A stretch of DNA of 64,000 nt from an uncultured Senegalimassilia sp. (GCF_934636665.1 NZ_CAKUAT010000013.1:7038-71037), one strand, 5' to 3'. Positions 1 through 9,076 are shown, numbered from the stretch's first letter. Translations and numbers: made by a program. Notes: generated by a model from the sequence alone, not told the origin.

Positions 1-339
1 CTGCTTCTCAAGCTCGGCGATGCGGGCGTCGCGCTCGGCGATGGCGGCATCCTTCTCGGCCAGGATGGCCGGGTCGACGGAAGCTGCGGGCTGGTCGTCC
101 TGCTCGGCGGCGGGCTCGGGCTCGGGCTCGTCGAAAACCTCGTCGTCGAAAGTAGCCGGGCGGTCGAAACCGGCGAACGTGTCCTCGCCGATCTGGCTTT
201 GCAGCGAGGCGATCTGCTGATTCAGGCCGTCGATCTCATCGGCGACGTGCTCGAGGAAGACATCGACCTCGTCGACATCATAGCCCTTGCGATCGATGGA
301 GAAGCTTTGGTTATGGATTTCAGCAGAGGTGATAGCCAT
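1..339 (-). CDS. divIVA: DivIVA-family polar/septal protein (3' part cut off by window edge)
   Basis: The minus-strand frame opens with MAITSAEIHNQSFSIDRKG and continues open to the window edge for 113 codons. The N-terminal segment (IHNQSF...GYDVDEVDVFLEHVADEI) is the membrane-curvature-binding DivIVA domain. It is followed by an acidic, proline-rich linker (about residues 50-90) and the start of a coiled coil (AEKDAAIAERDARIAELEK). DivIVA proteins mark poles and septa and organise wall growth in Gram-positive bacteria. It is the last gene of the dcw cluster after yggT, as in many Gram-positives. The C-terminal part is outside the window, so its length is unknown. Confidence 0.9.
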   Translation of the reverse strand, partial: MAITSAEIHNQSFSIDRKGYDVDEVDVFLEHVADEIDGLNQQIASLQSQIGEDTFAGFDRPATFDDEVFDEPEPEPAAEQDDQPAASVDPAILAEKDAAIAERDARIAELEKQ

Positions 340-384
340 CTTTGTATCCCTTCATCTGATGTGCGGGAATGCGCAGGTGCGCAC

Positions 385-645
385 CTAGAACAAGTTTACC
401 AACAAACGTACACCGAATTGTAGTACAAGCAGCGCCACGATGGGCGTTACGTCCACCATACCTCCAATAGGGGGAATCAGGCGCTTGAACAGGTTCAAAT
501 ACGGGTCGCATATGCGTGCGAGCACGTTGTTGATGTCTGCGAGGATGCCCCGATCGGTCGGGAACCATGACAGCATGACGTATACGAAGATGATCATGCT
601 GTACGCATCGGAAAGCGACACGATAAGGTACTTCAAGCTGAGCAT
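385..645 (-). CDS. yggT: YggT family small membrane protein
   Basis: An 86-aa protein with two hydrophobic segments (around residues 5-25 and 65-85) separated by a hydrophilic stretch containing ILADINNVLARICDPYLNLFKRLIPP. The pattern of two helices with PYLxxFRRxIPP is typical of the YggT family, which lies between sepF and divIVA in many Gram-positive dcw clusters and is linked to division and osmotic tolerance. An upstream in-frame start exists (684), but the methionine at 645 begins right at the first helix. The nearest purine-rich stretch (AAGGAG) is about 13 nt from it, so the exact start is uncertain. Confidence 0.8.
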   Translation of the reverse strand: MLSLKYLIVSLSDAYSMIIFVYVMLSWFPTDRGILADINNVLARICDPYLNLFKRLIPPIGGMVDVTPIVALLVLQFGVRLLVNLF

Positions 646-714
646 GCGGGCTGTTTCGCTCCTTGCTAACGCCCCGGGCGCCAAGCCCGGGGGGTAGGTT
701 TCAATACGTAAAGG

Positions 715-1629
715 TTACAGGATGCCCTGCGAGCGCAGGCTTGCACGCTCGGCTTCGCTGAGAGCCGCCCCGCGGGCGATGACAAACACCTTGTCCGCGA
801 TGCAGTCGACGCTGGCATCGAGTGCGCTAGAAACGCCGAACGAGAAGTCGAGCACGCGCTTTGCGAGCGCATCGGGGGTTTCCTTGAGCGCGAGCACCAC
901 GGCGTCGCCGGCCTTAAGGGCTTTTGCGACCTTCTCGCACTCACCGTAGCTGGTGGGCTTGACGATGGTGACCGATCGCGTGGGGCTGTGCGTGCCCGTT
1001 GCGGTGCCCTCGTAGGCCTTGTACGGGTCGAACGAGGAAGCGGCGGACGCGGCCTTGGCTGCTGCCGTGAACGCACCCTCGATGGGCTTCGCGGCCGTTT
1101 GGGCGGCCGGCGCGGCACTGGATTCGGCAGCCTCGGCGGCAGTGGTGCTGAACAGGGCGTTCAGGCTTTCCGAACGCTCCTGGCTAGCGGCTGCCGCGGC
1201 CCTGGCGTTGGGCGTGTTGGCCGGAGCGGTGAACGCCGGATCGACCATGGTGCGGTTGCCGAAGGATGCGGAGCTGACCTTGCGCGGGGGCAGCGGGTCG
1301 CGGTTCAGGCTGTCGGGCACGGTGGTATGCGCGCGCACGTCGTCGATGGAGACGAGCTTGGCAGGACGATATCCGCCCGAACCGACCGAGGTACGGGCAT
1401 GATTGCCGCGCGCAGGACGCGTGGTGACCGAATCGTACGGATCGTAGTTCGAGCTAGGGGCAGCATCGTCCTCTTCGTAATCGTCGTCGTAATCGTCGTA
1501 GTCGCCGGAATCGTAATCGTCGTAGTCCTTGCGGCCGCGATCGTAGTAATCGCCGCCATCGGAGAACCCGAGCTTGGACTTGATGCTGTCGAGCATGCCT
1601 TCGGGCTTGTTGAACTTGGGCATTGCCAT
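715..1629 (-). CDS. sepF: SepF, FtsZ membrane anchor, with long low-complexity linker
   Basis: 304 aa, about twice the usual 150-200. The N terminus (MAMPKFNKPEGMLDSIKSKLG) can form the amphipathic membrane-binding helix. Residues about 25-55 are a striking Asp/Tyr run, then comes a long Ala/Ser/Thr-rich linker. The C-terminal SepF domain begins near residue 217 (RSVTIVKPTSYGECEKVAKALKAGDAVV) and ends with KVFVIARGAALSEAERASLR. SepF tethers FtsZ filaments to the membrane in Gram-positives and bundles them. It lies between yggS and yggT. A second ATG two codons downstream (1623) could be the true start. Confidence 0.92.
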   Translation of the reverse strand: MAMPKFNKPEGMLDSIKSKLGFSDGGDYYDRGRKDYDDYDSGDYDDYDDDYEEDDAAPSSNYDPYDSVTTRPARGNHARTSVGSGGYRPAKLVSIDDVRAHTTVPDSLNRDPLPPRKVSSASFGNRTMVDPAFTAPANTPNARAAAAASQERSESLNALFSTTAAEAAESSAAPAAQTAAKPIEGAFTAAAKAASAASSFDPYKAYEGTATGTHSPTRSVTIVKPTSYGECEKVAKALKAGDAVVLALKETPDALAKRVLDFSFGVSSALDASVDCIADKVFVIARGAALSEAERASLRSQGIL

Positions 1630-1704
1630 ACCGCTCTCCTGCTTCGTTTCTTTAGGACGGCGGTCGACGCCGCCGCTGCATGTTCGGTATTGCGGACGCG
1701 AGCC

Positions 1705-2406
1705 TTATGCCTGAACGGACTCGAAGGAGTCGCTGAACAGAGCTCGGCCTATCCGCACCATGGTAGCACCCGCGCAAACGGCCTCGCGCCAGTCCTCGCT
1801 CATGCCCATGGAAAGTTCATTGAAGCGTGCGGCCTGCTCAGAGGGAAGCTGGCTGCGCAGCGTGTCGCGCAAAGCCGCTAGATCATCAAAACACTTGCGC
1901 GCCACATCCAGGTTACCCTGCGGGGCCATGGTCATAAGGCCACGTACAGCGATATGAGGGAACGTTTCGGCAAGCTTGAGCGCATGAAGCGCCTGGTCAG
2001 GGGCGAAACCGCTTTTGCTTTCCTCCCCCGACACGTTGACCTCGAGCAGGATGTCCTGCACCTTGTCAAGACGCTCGGCCGCCTGGTCGAATTTAGCGAA
2101 ATGCTCTTCTTTGCACACGGAGTGGACGAGCGTTGCGCAGGCGACGATCTCGGGGATCTTGCGCGACTGGACGTTTCCGATGAAATGCCAGGTTTGCTCC
2201 GGCAGCTGCGCCACCTTGGCGGCAAGCACGTCGGGGCGGTTCTCGCCGAAATCATGGGCGCCCGCGGCGATGGCCGCAGAGATAGCGGGCGCATCGACCG
2301 TCTTGGAAACGGCGATGACCTTCACTTCGCGCGGGTCGCGCCCGCACGAGGCGCACACGCGGGCAAGCTCTTCGAGCGTTTCCTGATAATGCTGAGCGAA
2401 TGGCAT
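1705..2406 (-). CDS. yggS: YggS/PROSC pyridoxal-phosphate homeostasis protein
   Basis: 233 aa, the usual family length. It shows the VIAVSKTV segment carrying the PLP-binding lysine, then FGENRPDVLAAKVAQLP, WHFIGNVQSRK and the C-terminal LSMGMSEDWREAVCAGATMVRIGRALF phosphate-binding region. Family members bind PLP without catalysing a reaction and control PLP and amino-acid balance. The gene follows pgeF by 2 nt, so the two are almost certainly co-transcribed and probably translationally coupled. Confidence 0.93.
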   Translation of the reverse strand: MPFAQHYQETLEELARVCASCGRDPREVKVIAVSKTVDAPAISAAIAAGAHDFGENRPDVLAAKVAQLPEQTWHFIGNVQSRKIPEIVACATLVHSVCKEEHFAKFDQAAERLDKVQDILLEVNVSGEESKSGFAPDQALHALKLAETFPHIAVRGLMTMAPQGNLDVARKCFDDLAALRDTLRSQLPSEQAARFNELSMGMSEDWREAVCAGATMVRIGRALFSDSFESVQA

Positions 2407-2408
2407 GG

Positions 2409-3269
2409 CTATGCTTCCTTTCGAAACGCGATGGCGCCGTGACGACCGCAGGTGCCGCCGGATGCCCTATATGAGAAGTACTGCTGCGGATTGCATTGCG
2501 TGCAAATGCCCGCATCGCAGATGCGCGCAGGATCGACGCCTACCGCTGCAAGCTGGACGCGCAGCGCCTCGAGCATGCTGACGTGGCGCGACGGGCGAAC
2601 GCAGCTCTGCCCGAACAGCTCGGCGAAGCGCTGCTCCACCTCAGCTCCCACCTCGAAGCAGCAATCGTGGATGTGCGGGCCGATGTAAACGTTGCAGCCA
2701 GCAGCAATTTCGCGCTGCTGATCAGGGGCTTTCGCACCGTCTTCGCGTGCTAGGCGCTCAATGCAGGATGCCGCGATGCCGCCGACCACCCCGCGCCAGC
2801 CCGCATGGGCCACGGCGATGCGCCCCGTGGGCGACACCGCAATGACGGGCGTGCAATCGGCGAAGCACAGCATGGCAGCCACGTTGGGCACGGTGACCAC
2901 GAGCGCATCGGCAGCGGCTTGCGCTCGCTGCTGGGCGGCAACGACGCTGGCGGTTTCGCACGAGTCGATGCAGACGATTTCCGTGCCGTGCACCTGGTTG
3001 GGCACGACGACCGGAACGCCTTCGCCATCGAGCGCCTGCATGGCTAGGCGGCGGTTTTCCATGACGTGATCAAGGTTGTCCTGCACATGGGCACCAAGGT
3101 TCAGTGAGGCGAAAGGCCCCTGGCTTGCTCCCCCATCGCGCCCGGTGAAGGCGATGCGAACGCCGCACGCTTCGAACAGCGCATCATCGGTGAGCATGGA
3201 AATGCGACGCGCGCCGCAAGGGCGCGCGTCGAGTGTCGGTGCAGGCAATGTTTCGCACACGGTATGCAA
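2409..3269 (-). CDS. pgeF: PgeF/YlmD-type polyphenol oxidase (laccase-fold) purine nucleosidase family protein
   Basis: 286 aa. The family hallmarks are present: VPNQVHGTEIV, an FADCTPV-like CFADCTPVIAV, and VAHAGWRGVVGG, which provide the metal-binding His and Cys residues. CxxC-like GICTQCNPQQYFSYR and GRHGAIAF close the protein. Members act on peptidoglycan precursor quality control (correcting misadded L-Ser) or on purine nucleosides. The start appears to be TTG at 3269: AAGGAG lies 8 nt upstream and no ATG with a better site exists nearby. It starts 12 nt after ftsZ ends. Confidence 0.88.
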   Translation of the reverse strand: MHTVCETLPAPTLDARPCGARRISMLTDDALFEACGVRIAFTGRDGGASQGPFASLNLGAHVQDNLDHVMENRRLAMQALDGEGVPVVVPNQVHGTEIVCIDSCETASVVAAQQRAQAAADALVVTVPNVAAMLCFADCTPVIAVSPTGRIAVAHAGWRGVVGGIAASCIERLAREDGAKAPDQQREIAAGCNVYIGPHIHDCCFEVGAEVEQRFAELFGQSCVRPSRHVSMLEALRVQLAAVGVDPARICDAGICTQCNPQQYFSYRASGGTCGRHGAIAFRKEA

Positions 3270-3281
3270 AGCTTTTACTCC

Positions 3282-4403
3282 TTAGCGCTGGCGCTTCAGA
3301 AAATCGGGGATGTAATCCTCGTCAGCGAAGCGGCCGGGCGTGCTGGTGAGCGTGGAATACGTGGACGGCTGAGGCGCCGGAGCCGGCTCGGGAGCGGCGG
3401 TGGAGGCGAACAGGTCCTTACGGTTGAAATCCATGGCGGACTGCTGCGGCGCATTGACCTTGAAGCCGGTGGCGATGACGGTGATGCGCACGCTGTCGCC
3501 CATGCTCTCGTCGATGATCTGGCCGTAGATGATGTTGGCGTTCTCATCGGCGCAGGCCTCGACGGTGCGGGCAGCCTCGTCGACCTCGGTAAGGGTGAGG
3601 TCGGGACCGCCGGAGATGGAGAACAGCACGCGGGAAGCGCCGGCGATGGAGGCCTCGAGCAGCGCGGAGTTGGTAGCCTGCTGCGCGGCGTCGAGGGCGC
3701 GGTTCTCGCCGGAGGACAGGCCGATGCCCATCATAGCGGTGCCGGCGTCCTTCATGACGGTGCGGATGTCGGCGAAGTCAAGGTTGATCAGACCCGGGAT
3801 GGTGATCAGGTCGGTGACGCCCTGGATGCCCTGGCGAAGCGTATCGTCGGCGATGCGGAACGCGTCGAGCATGCTGGTCTTCTTATCGACGATCTCGAGC
3901 AGACGGTCGTTGGGGATGACGATGAGCGTGTCCACCTTCTGGGACAGCAGATCGATGCCCTGCTCCGCCTGGTTGCGGCGGGTGCGGCCCTCGAAGGAGA
4001 ACGGCTTGGTGACGATGCCCACCGTCAGCGCGCCGATTTCCTCGCGGGCGATCTCGGCGATGATGGGTGCGGCGCCCGTGCCGGTGCCGCCGCCTTCGCC
4101 GGCGGTGACGAAGACCATGTCGGCCTCGGCCAGCGCCTCGCGGATCTCCGCGCGGGACTCCTCGGCGGCCTGGCAGCCGACCTCGGGGTTCGCGCCGGCG
4201 CCCAGGCCGCGCGTGAGCTCCTCGCCGATGTGGATGGTCTTATCGGCATCCGACATCAGAAGGGCCTGACGGTCGGTGTTGACGGCGATGAACTCCACGC
4301 CCTTGACGCCCGCCTCGACCATGCGGTTAACGGCATTGGTGCCGCCGCCGCCGACGCCGACGACCTTGATGACCGCCAGATGCTCGCCCGTATTGTTTGG
4401 CAT
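3282..4403 (-). CDS. ftsZ: Cell division GTPase FtsZ
   Basis: 373 aa. IKVVGVGGGGTNAVNRM starts the Rossmann domain, and the tubulin signature GGGTGTGAAPIIA is intact. After the GTPase and C-terminal domains there is a variable Pro/Ala linker and the conserved tail DYIPDFLKRQR, which binds SepF/FtsA-type anchors. The start at 4403 is chosen because GGAGG lies 6 nt upstream. The longer reading frame to 4451 has no such site. It polymerises into the Z-ring in the cytoplasm. A separate promoter lies at 4476-4503, so ftsZ can be expressed apart from the upstream mur genes. Confidence 0.98.
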   Translation of the reverse strand: MPNNTGEHLAVIKVVGVGGGGTNAVNRMVEAGVKGVEFIAVNTDRQALLMSDADKTIHIGEELTRGLGAGANPEVGCQAAEESRAEIREALAEADMVFVTAGEGGGTGTGAAPIIAEIAREEIGALTVGIVTKPFSFEGRTRRNQAEQGIDLLSQKVDTLIVIPNDRLLEIVDKKTSMLDAFRIADDTLRQGIQGVTDLITIPGLINLDFADIRTVMKDAGTAMMGIGLSSGENRALDAAQQATNSALLEASIAGASRVLFSISGGPDLTLTEVDEAARTVEACADENANIIYGQIIDESMGDSVRITVIATGFKVNAPQQSAMDFNRKDLFASTAAPEPAPAPQPSTYSTLTSTPGRFADEDYIPDFLKRQR

Positions 4404-4475
4404 TGTATTCCTCCACACTATTACGCTTGCTTTGAGCTGCGTTTCACACACTCGTGGTTGTATTCACGTGGGATT

Positions 4476-4503
4476 ATTTTACACAAAGAGGGTGGGTTTG
4501 CAA
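4476..4503 (-). promoter_or_regulatory. Predicted sigma-A-type promoter of ftsZ
   Basis: Read on the minus strand, TTGCAA (4498-4503) and TAAAAT (4476-4481) are spaced by 16 bp in an AT-rich stretch that stands out from the GC-rich surroundings. The predicted start lies about 65 nt before the ftsZ ATG. Called by eye from consensus similarity only. Confidence 0.6.
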
Positions 4504-4540
4504 CGCTTCGCCCCCCAACGGCAACCACATGCACATATCA

Positions 4541-4574
4541 GAGCGGCCCGCACGCCTGCACGCACGGGCCGCTT
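4541..4574 (-). terminator. Inverted repeat after ftsQ (possible terminator or attenuator)
   Basis: AGCGGCCCG and CGGGCCGCT form a GC-rich stem with further pairing inside the loop, directly after the ftsQ stop. No U-tract follows on the minus strand, so termination would be weak or factor-dependent. Its position just before the ftsZ promoter supports a boundary role. Confidence 0.4.
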
Positions 4575-4578
4575 GAGG

Positions 4579-5538
4579 TTACAAAGAACGCCACGTGGGC
4601 CTGTCGGGCGTGCGCACGTTGATGTACGTGACGCCCTCGGGATGCTCCTTCATGATCTGCAGGCACACGCGCTCCTTCTCGCGGATGTTGTCCGCCGTGC
4701 CGAAGACGATGTCGGGACCGTCTTTGATGGTGAGCGTGGTGGATGCGGTTTCCGTGGCCTTCACCGAGGTGACGCGGTCGGCGAGCTCGGTGGTCATGCC
4801 GGCCACGATAGCAAGCGCGTTGTTGACGTTGGCGTCGGTGCAGTACGAGCCGACGGCGGGCTTGGTGCCGTAGGGCACGTCGGTGATGTGCAGCACCGAT
4901 TCGGCGTCCTCGTATACCTTCGAGTTGGTGCGACGCCCCGCCTCGGAATCGCGATCGGGGATGGGCATGAGCCACATGCCGTCCGACGCGATAGCCCACT
5001 GCGTGGAGTTCTGCGCGTTCTCGTTGGGGACCTCCACCACCGCCGTGATGGTGCGTTCGGTGATGTCGATCTGCAGGGTGTTGGGGAACACCCGCTTGAT
5101 TTTCGCATCGGCGACCCATGCGTCCTTTTTCAGGTTCTCCTTGATGCCCGCGGCGTCCACACGCAGAAGCGTGGTGCCGGCGGGCACGCCGGCGAGCTGC
5201 TGCATGTCGGAGGCGGTAAGGTGATCGGCTCCCGAAACCGAAACGCTTTCGATGGTGAACATGCTGGAGTTGTACACGATGACGGCGGCGATGGCCATCG
5301 CCGCCACCGCGGCGGCGATGGCGCCGAGGCGCACCAGGTAACGCTGGTAGGTTCGCCGCGCCCGTGAGCCGTGGTCGCTGTGGGGAAGGTCGCCTACGCG
5401 CACCGATGTGAGCCGCGAGCCGGGCGCCGGGTTGTATGGACGCTGCGGGCCCCGCGGAGGGCGCGACCCGCCGCGGGGCGCCTGAGCGTGCCTATGCGAA
5501 CCCGAGGAAGCGGACTTCCGGTTGTAATTCGATGCCAT
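4579..5538 (-). CDS. ftsQ: Cell division protein FtsQ/DivIB
   Basis: 319 aa. A basic, proline-rich cytoplasmic N terminus is followed by one membrane helix (YLVRLGAIAAAVAAMAIAAVIVYNSSMF, about residues 66-93) and an extracytoplasmic POTRA domain (FTIESVSVSGADHLTASDMQQLAGV...RVFPNTLQIDITER). It is a scaffold for the septal complex with FtsL. The methionine at 5538 (MASNYNRK) overlaps the end of murB by 47 nt. Longer starts are possible but would enlarge the overlap. Confidence 0.9.
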   Translation of the reverse strand: MASNYNRKSASSGSHRHAQAPRGGSRPPRGPQRPYNPAPGSRLTSVRVGDLPHSDHGSRARRTYQRYLVRLGAIAAAVAAMAIAAVIVYNSSMFTIESVSVSGADHLTASDMQQLAGVPAGTTLLRVDAAGIKENLKKDAWVADAKIKRVFPNTLQIDITERTITAVVEVPNENAQNSTQWAIASDGMWLMPIPDRDSEAGRRTNSKVYEDAESVLHITDVPYGTKPAVGSYCTDANVNNALAIVAGMTTELADRVTSVKATETASTTLTIKDGPDIVFGTADNIREKERVCLQIMKEHPEGVTYINVRTPDRPTWRSL

Positions 5539-6421
5539 ACGCCTCGTATACCTTCGACCTTGCCATGTTAATGAGTTCCAACACGTCCTGAGCGGTTGCA
5601 TTATCCCTGTTCACGATGAAGTTCGCGTGAACCTCGGATATCTGCGCGCCGCCTACTCGCTCCCCTTTGAGCCCCACCTGCTCGATGAGCTGGCCCGCAG
5701 ACGACCCTTCGGGGTTCTTGAACACGCTTCCGCAGCTCGGAAGCGTGAGCGGTTGCGTCTTCTTGCGACGGGCGTGGGCGGCCTCCATCTTGCCCCGCAG
5801 CAGATAGGGGTCGGCGAGCTTGACCGCAAGCTCGCACTCGACGATGACCTCGTCGGACGCGAACGAGCTTGAGCGGTAACCCCATTGGATATCCGCCGCC
5901 TCGCGGCGAACGAGCCCCGAGCGCGGCGACAACGTGGTGACCGAGACCACCCTGTCCGCTATCCCCTGCTCGCGGGTGCCGGCGTTCATGCGCACGGCGC
6001 CGCCGACGGTGCCCGGCGTTCCCACTGCGAACTCAAGCCCCGAAAGGCTGCGACGGAACGCCTCCTGCACGACGCTTGACAGCGGCACCCCCGCTCCCAC
6101 GATGAAGCTGCAGGTTTCCTCGTCGAAGCGGCACGCGCGAAAATCGCGCCCGAGGGCGATGACGACGCCCGGGAAGCCCTCGTCGGAGACGAGCAGGTTC
6201 GAGCCGCGGCCGACCGCCACCCACGGGATGGCGCACTCTTGGCAGGCGGCCACCAAGCGCTTGAGCGCGCCGATGGAGCCGACCTGCACGTAGAAGCGCG
6301 CAGGCCCGCCGATGCGGTACATGGTATGGCGGCGCATGGGCTCGTCGGGATAGACGTCGGCATCGAAGGCGCTGTCGACGAGCAGCGCCTCAAGCGGCGA
6401 GCATGCGTGACGCGCGCACAT
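5492..6421 (-). CDS. murB: UDP-N-acetylenolpyruvoylglucosamine reductase MurB
   Basis: 309 aa. FAD-binding motifs are visible: HTMYRIGGPARFYV, AVGRGSNLLVSDEGFPGVVI and GLEFAVGTPGTVGGAVRMNAG. The C-terminal SCGSVFKNPEG carries the catalytic serine region, and SEVHANFIVN follows. It reduces enolpyruvyl-UDP-GlcNAc to UDP-MurNAc in the cytoplasm. It sits 6 nt downstream of murC. Confidence 0.97.
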   Translation of the reverse strand: MCARHACSPLEALLVDSAFDADVYPDEPMRRHTMYRIGGPARFYVQVGSIGALKRLVAACQECAIPWVAVGRGSNLLVSDEGFPGVVIALGRDFRACRFDEETCSFIVGAGVPLSSVVQEAFRRSLSGLEFAVGTPGTVGGAVRMNAGTREQGIADRVVSVTTLSPRSGLVRREAADIQWGYRSSSFASDEVIVECELAVKLADPYLLRGKMEAAHARRKKTQPLTLPSCGSVFKNPEGSSAGQLIEQVGLKGERVGGAQISEVHANFIVNRDNATAQDVLELINMARSKVYEAYGIELQPEVRFLGFA

Positions 6422-6427
6422 GGCAGC

Positions 6428-7831
6428 CTAGCCTCGCGCCTTGAGGAGCGCGTCGATGATCTGCGGGCCCATGGCCGTCACGTCGCCGGCGCCCATGGTG
6501 ATGACCAGGTCGCCCGGCTGGAGCTTATTCATGAGATGCGGGACGACGTCGACGCGATGGGCCACGAAATCCGCCTGCGGATGGCCTTCGTGCTCGAGCA
6601 CGACGTTGAGGAACGTCTTGCCGGAGACGCCGGGCACGGGGGCCTCTCCCGCCGGGTAAACGTCCATGAATGTGACGCTGTCGGCCTTATCGAAGGCAGC
6701 GCCGAACTCGTCGTGCAACACCTGCGTGAACAGGGGCGCACGGGAGTAGCGATGCGGCTGGAAGAGCACATGGACGTGCTTATAGCCAAGCCCCGCAGCG
6801 GCGGAGATGGTGGCGGCGATTTCAGTGGGGTGATGCGCGTAGTCGTCGACGACGGTGACGCCGCCCACTTCACCGACCAGGTCGAAGCGACGGCGGACGC
6901 CGGCGAAGCCCGAAAGCGCCTGGGCGACCTTGGCCGCGTCGAAGCCGAGCGCCCACAGCAGCGTGATGACGCCCGTGGCGTTCAGGACGTTATGACGGCC
7001 GGGATTCTGCTTGATGGTGCCCTCGACCTGCGTGCCATCGGGCATGACCGCCGTGTAGCGGCTGCCGATGCCGTGGGGCTCGTAGGCGGTGATGCGCACG
7101 TCGCAGCCCTCGTTGAAGCCGTAGGTGTACATGCGTCGGCCCTCGGAGCGGGCGATGTCGACCACGTGGGGATCTTCGCCGCACGCCACGATGACGCCGT
7201 CTGCGGGGACCAGACCCATGAAGTCGTGGAACTTGTCGTAGATCTCGTCAAGGTCCTTATAGTGGTCGAGGTGATCGGCCTCGATGTTGGTGACGAGCAC
7301 CGCCTTGGGAGACAGGTACGTGAAGGACTTGTCGGATTCGTCGGCCTCGACCACGTAATGGGCGCCGGTGCCGGAGTGGGCGTTGGTGCCGTAGGCGCGC
7401 ACGATGCCGCCGATGAGGAAGGTGGGGTCGGCGCCCAGCGCGTCGAGCGCGCTGGCGAGCATGGACGACGTGGTGGTCTTGCCGTGCGTGCCCGCCACGG
7501 CGAGCGTATCGAGGCCCACGCCGAGATGCGCGAGCATCTGGGCGCGATGCCAGATCTCAAGACCGCGACGTCGTGCCTCGATGAGCTCGGGGTTGTTCTC
7601 GAGGATGGCCGTGGAGATGACGACGACCGGATTGCCCTCGGGGATGTTCTCCGCCTTCTGGCCGATGAACACGGTGATGCCGGCCTCGCGCAGCTGCTTG
7701 GTGTAACGGCTTTCCTTGATATCGGAGCCCGACACCTGCATGCCCTGGTCGTGGGCCACGCGGGCGATGCCGCTCATGCCCACGCCGCCGACGCCGATGA
7801 AGTGCACCTGCTTGATGCGCTCTTCGCTCAT
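6428..7831 (-). CDS. murC: UDP-N-acetylmuramate--L-alanine ligase MurC
   Basis: 467 aa, normal length. HFIGVGGVGMSGIARV forms the UDP-binding N-terminal domain, AGTHGKTTTSSML is the ATP-binding P-loop, and FQPHRYSRAPLF and GAGDVTAMG mark the C-terminal domain. It adds the first amino acid (L-Ala) to UDP-MurNAc. A hairpin lies in the 130-nt gap between it and the upstream murG. Confidence 0.98.
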   Translation of the reverse strand: MSEERIKQVHFIGVGGVGMSGIARVAHDQGMQVSGSDIKESRYTKQLREAGITVFIGQKAENIPEGNPVVVISTAILENNPELIEARRRGLEIWHRAQMLAHLGVGLDTLAVAGTHGKTTTSSMLASALDALGADPTFLIGGIVRAYGTNAHSGTGAHYVVEADESDKSFTYLSPKAVLVTNIEADHLDHYKDLDEIYDKFHDFMGLVPADGVIVACGEDPHVVDIARSEGRRMYTYGFNEGCDVRITAYEPHGIGSRYTAVMPDGTQVEGTIKQNPGRHNVLNATGVITLLWALGFDAAKVAQALSGFAGVRRRFDLVGEVGGVTVVDDYAHHPTEIAATISAAAGLGYKHVHVLFQPHRYSRAPLFTQVLHDEFGAAFDKADSVTFMDVYPAGEAPVPGVSGKTFLNVVLEHEGHPQADFVAHRVDVVPHLMNKLQPGDLVITMGAGDVTAMGPQIIDALLKARG

Positions 7832-7909
7832 GTTGCCTGCCTCCTGAAGCCTATGCGCCGAAGCCTTAGATGCTTGCGGCGCGATGATGTGGAACCCGGG
7901 CGCACCCGG

Positions 7910-7936
7910 GAAACGGGCGGCGCGAAGGCCGCCCGT
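7910..7936 (-). terminator. Hairpin between murG and murC
   Basis: ACGGGCGGC and GCCGCCCGT form a perfect 9-bp stem with a 6-nt loop. On the minus strand it is followed by TTTCCC, a short T-rich tail. It lies in the only sizeable gap of the mur segment, so it may attenuate transcription from murG into murC. Confidence 0.5.
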
Positions 7937-7962
7937 GATTGCTCAAACTCTATTATCTTACC

Positions 7963-9072
7963 CTATTGCGCCGTCTTGGATTCGCACGCCTTAAGGACTA
8001 CATCAGCGAGCAGCCCCGCCGCATCGCGGGTCTTCGCGGCGGCCGCAGCATCCGACATGCGCTGACGGGCCGCTTCGTCCTCGACGAGGGTTTTAAGGTG
8101 CTCGGTGAACTGCGCGCCCTCGACGTCGGCGTCGGCCACGAGGAAGGCCGCGCCCGCCTCCACGCATGCGCGGGCGTTCATGGTCTGATGATCTTCGGTG
8201 GCATACGGGAACGGCACGAGCAGCGCCGGGATATGGCGTGCCGAGATCTCGGCGAGCGACGTGGCGCCCGCACGGCTGACGATGGCGTCGGCGGCGGCCA
8301 TGGCAAGGCCCATCTGGTCGGTGTAGCCCATGAGGCGCCAGCGCTTGGCCTGCTCGTCTGTCAGGGAAAGCTGCTCGGCGACGCTATCGAGCTCCTTGGG
8401 GCCCGTGACGTGCACGACATGCAGATCGGGATAGCCAAGCAGCATATCCTTGCGTTGCACGATGGCCGCGTTGAGATGGCGAGCGCCCAAGCTGCCCCCG
8501 GTGACGAGGAGCATGCGCGCATCCTCGGGGATGCCGAAAGCCGCACGGCCCTCGGCGCGCGTTGCGGCGAACACGCTTGCGCGCACGGGGTTGCCGGTGA
8601 GCACGACGCGGCTTTTGTCGGAAAGCGCTTGGGCGGCATGTTCGTAGGTCAGGCACACGGCGCGGGCCCTACGAGCCAGGTACTTGTTCGCCATGCCCAT
8701 GACCGAGTTCTGCTCGTGGACCACCACGGGGATGCCGCATTGCTCGGCGGCGCGGGCCACGGGGATGCACACGTAGCCGCCGAAGCCCACCACGCAGTCG
8801 GGATGGACCTCCGCGAACCACTTGCGCGCCAGCTTCGTGGAACGCTGGATCTTCATGATGGCCTTGGGAAGCGTGAGCGGGTGGTTGCGGTTGAAGCCGG
8901 CGGCTTCGAAGGCCTGGTACGGAATGCCCGCCGCGGGGACGAGGCGCGACTCGATGCCGCCGGGCGTGCCGGCGAACAGCACCTCATGCCCGCGTTCGCG
9001 CAGCACGTCGGCGAGCGCGAGGGCCGGATTGATGTGGCCGGCGGTACCGCCGCCGGAAAGGACTATGCGCAT
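7963..9072 (-). CDS. murG: Lipid II synthase MurG (UDP-GlcNAc transferase)
   Basis: 369 aa. The GT-B signature GGGTAGHINPALALADVLRERGH opens the protein. HEQNSVMGMANKYLARRA and the UDP-GlcNAc-binding DAIVSRAGATSLAEISA with PFPYATEDHQTMNA follow. It transfers GlcNAc to lipid I at the inner face of the membrane. The start at 9072 has GGAGG 7 nt upstream. The frame extends further upstream into ftsW but without a ribosome site. Confidence 0.98.
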   Translation of the reverse strand: MRIVLSGGGTAGHINPALALADVLRERGHEVLFAGTPGGIESRLVPAAGIPYQAFEAAGFNRNHPLTLPKAIMKIQRSTKLARKWFAEVHPDCVVGFGGYVCIPVARAAEQCGIPVVVHEQNSVMGMANKYLARRARAVCLTYEHAAQALSDKSRVVLTGNPVRASVFAATRAEGRAAFGIPEDARMLLVTGGSLGARHLNAAIVQRKDMLLGYPDLHVVHVTGPKELDSVAEQLSLTDEQAKRWRLMGYTDQMGLAMAAADAIVSRAGATSLAEISARHIPALLVPFPYATEDHQTMNARACVEAGAAFLVADADVEGAQFTEHLKTLVEDEAARQRMSDAAAAAKTRDAAGLLADVVLKACESKTAQ

Positions 9073-9076
9073 GATG

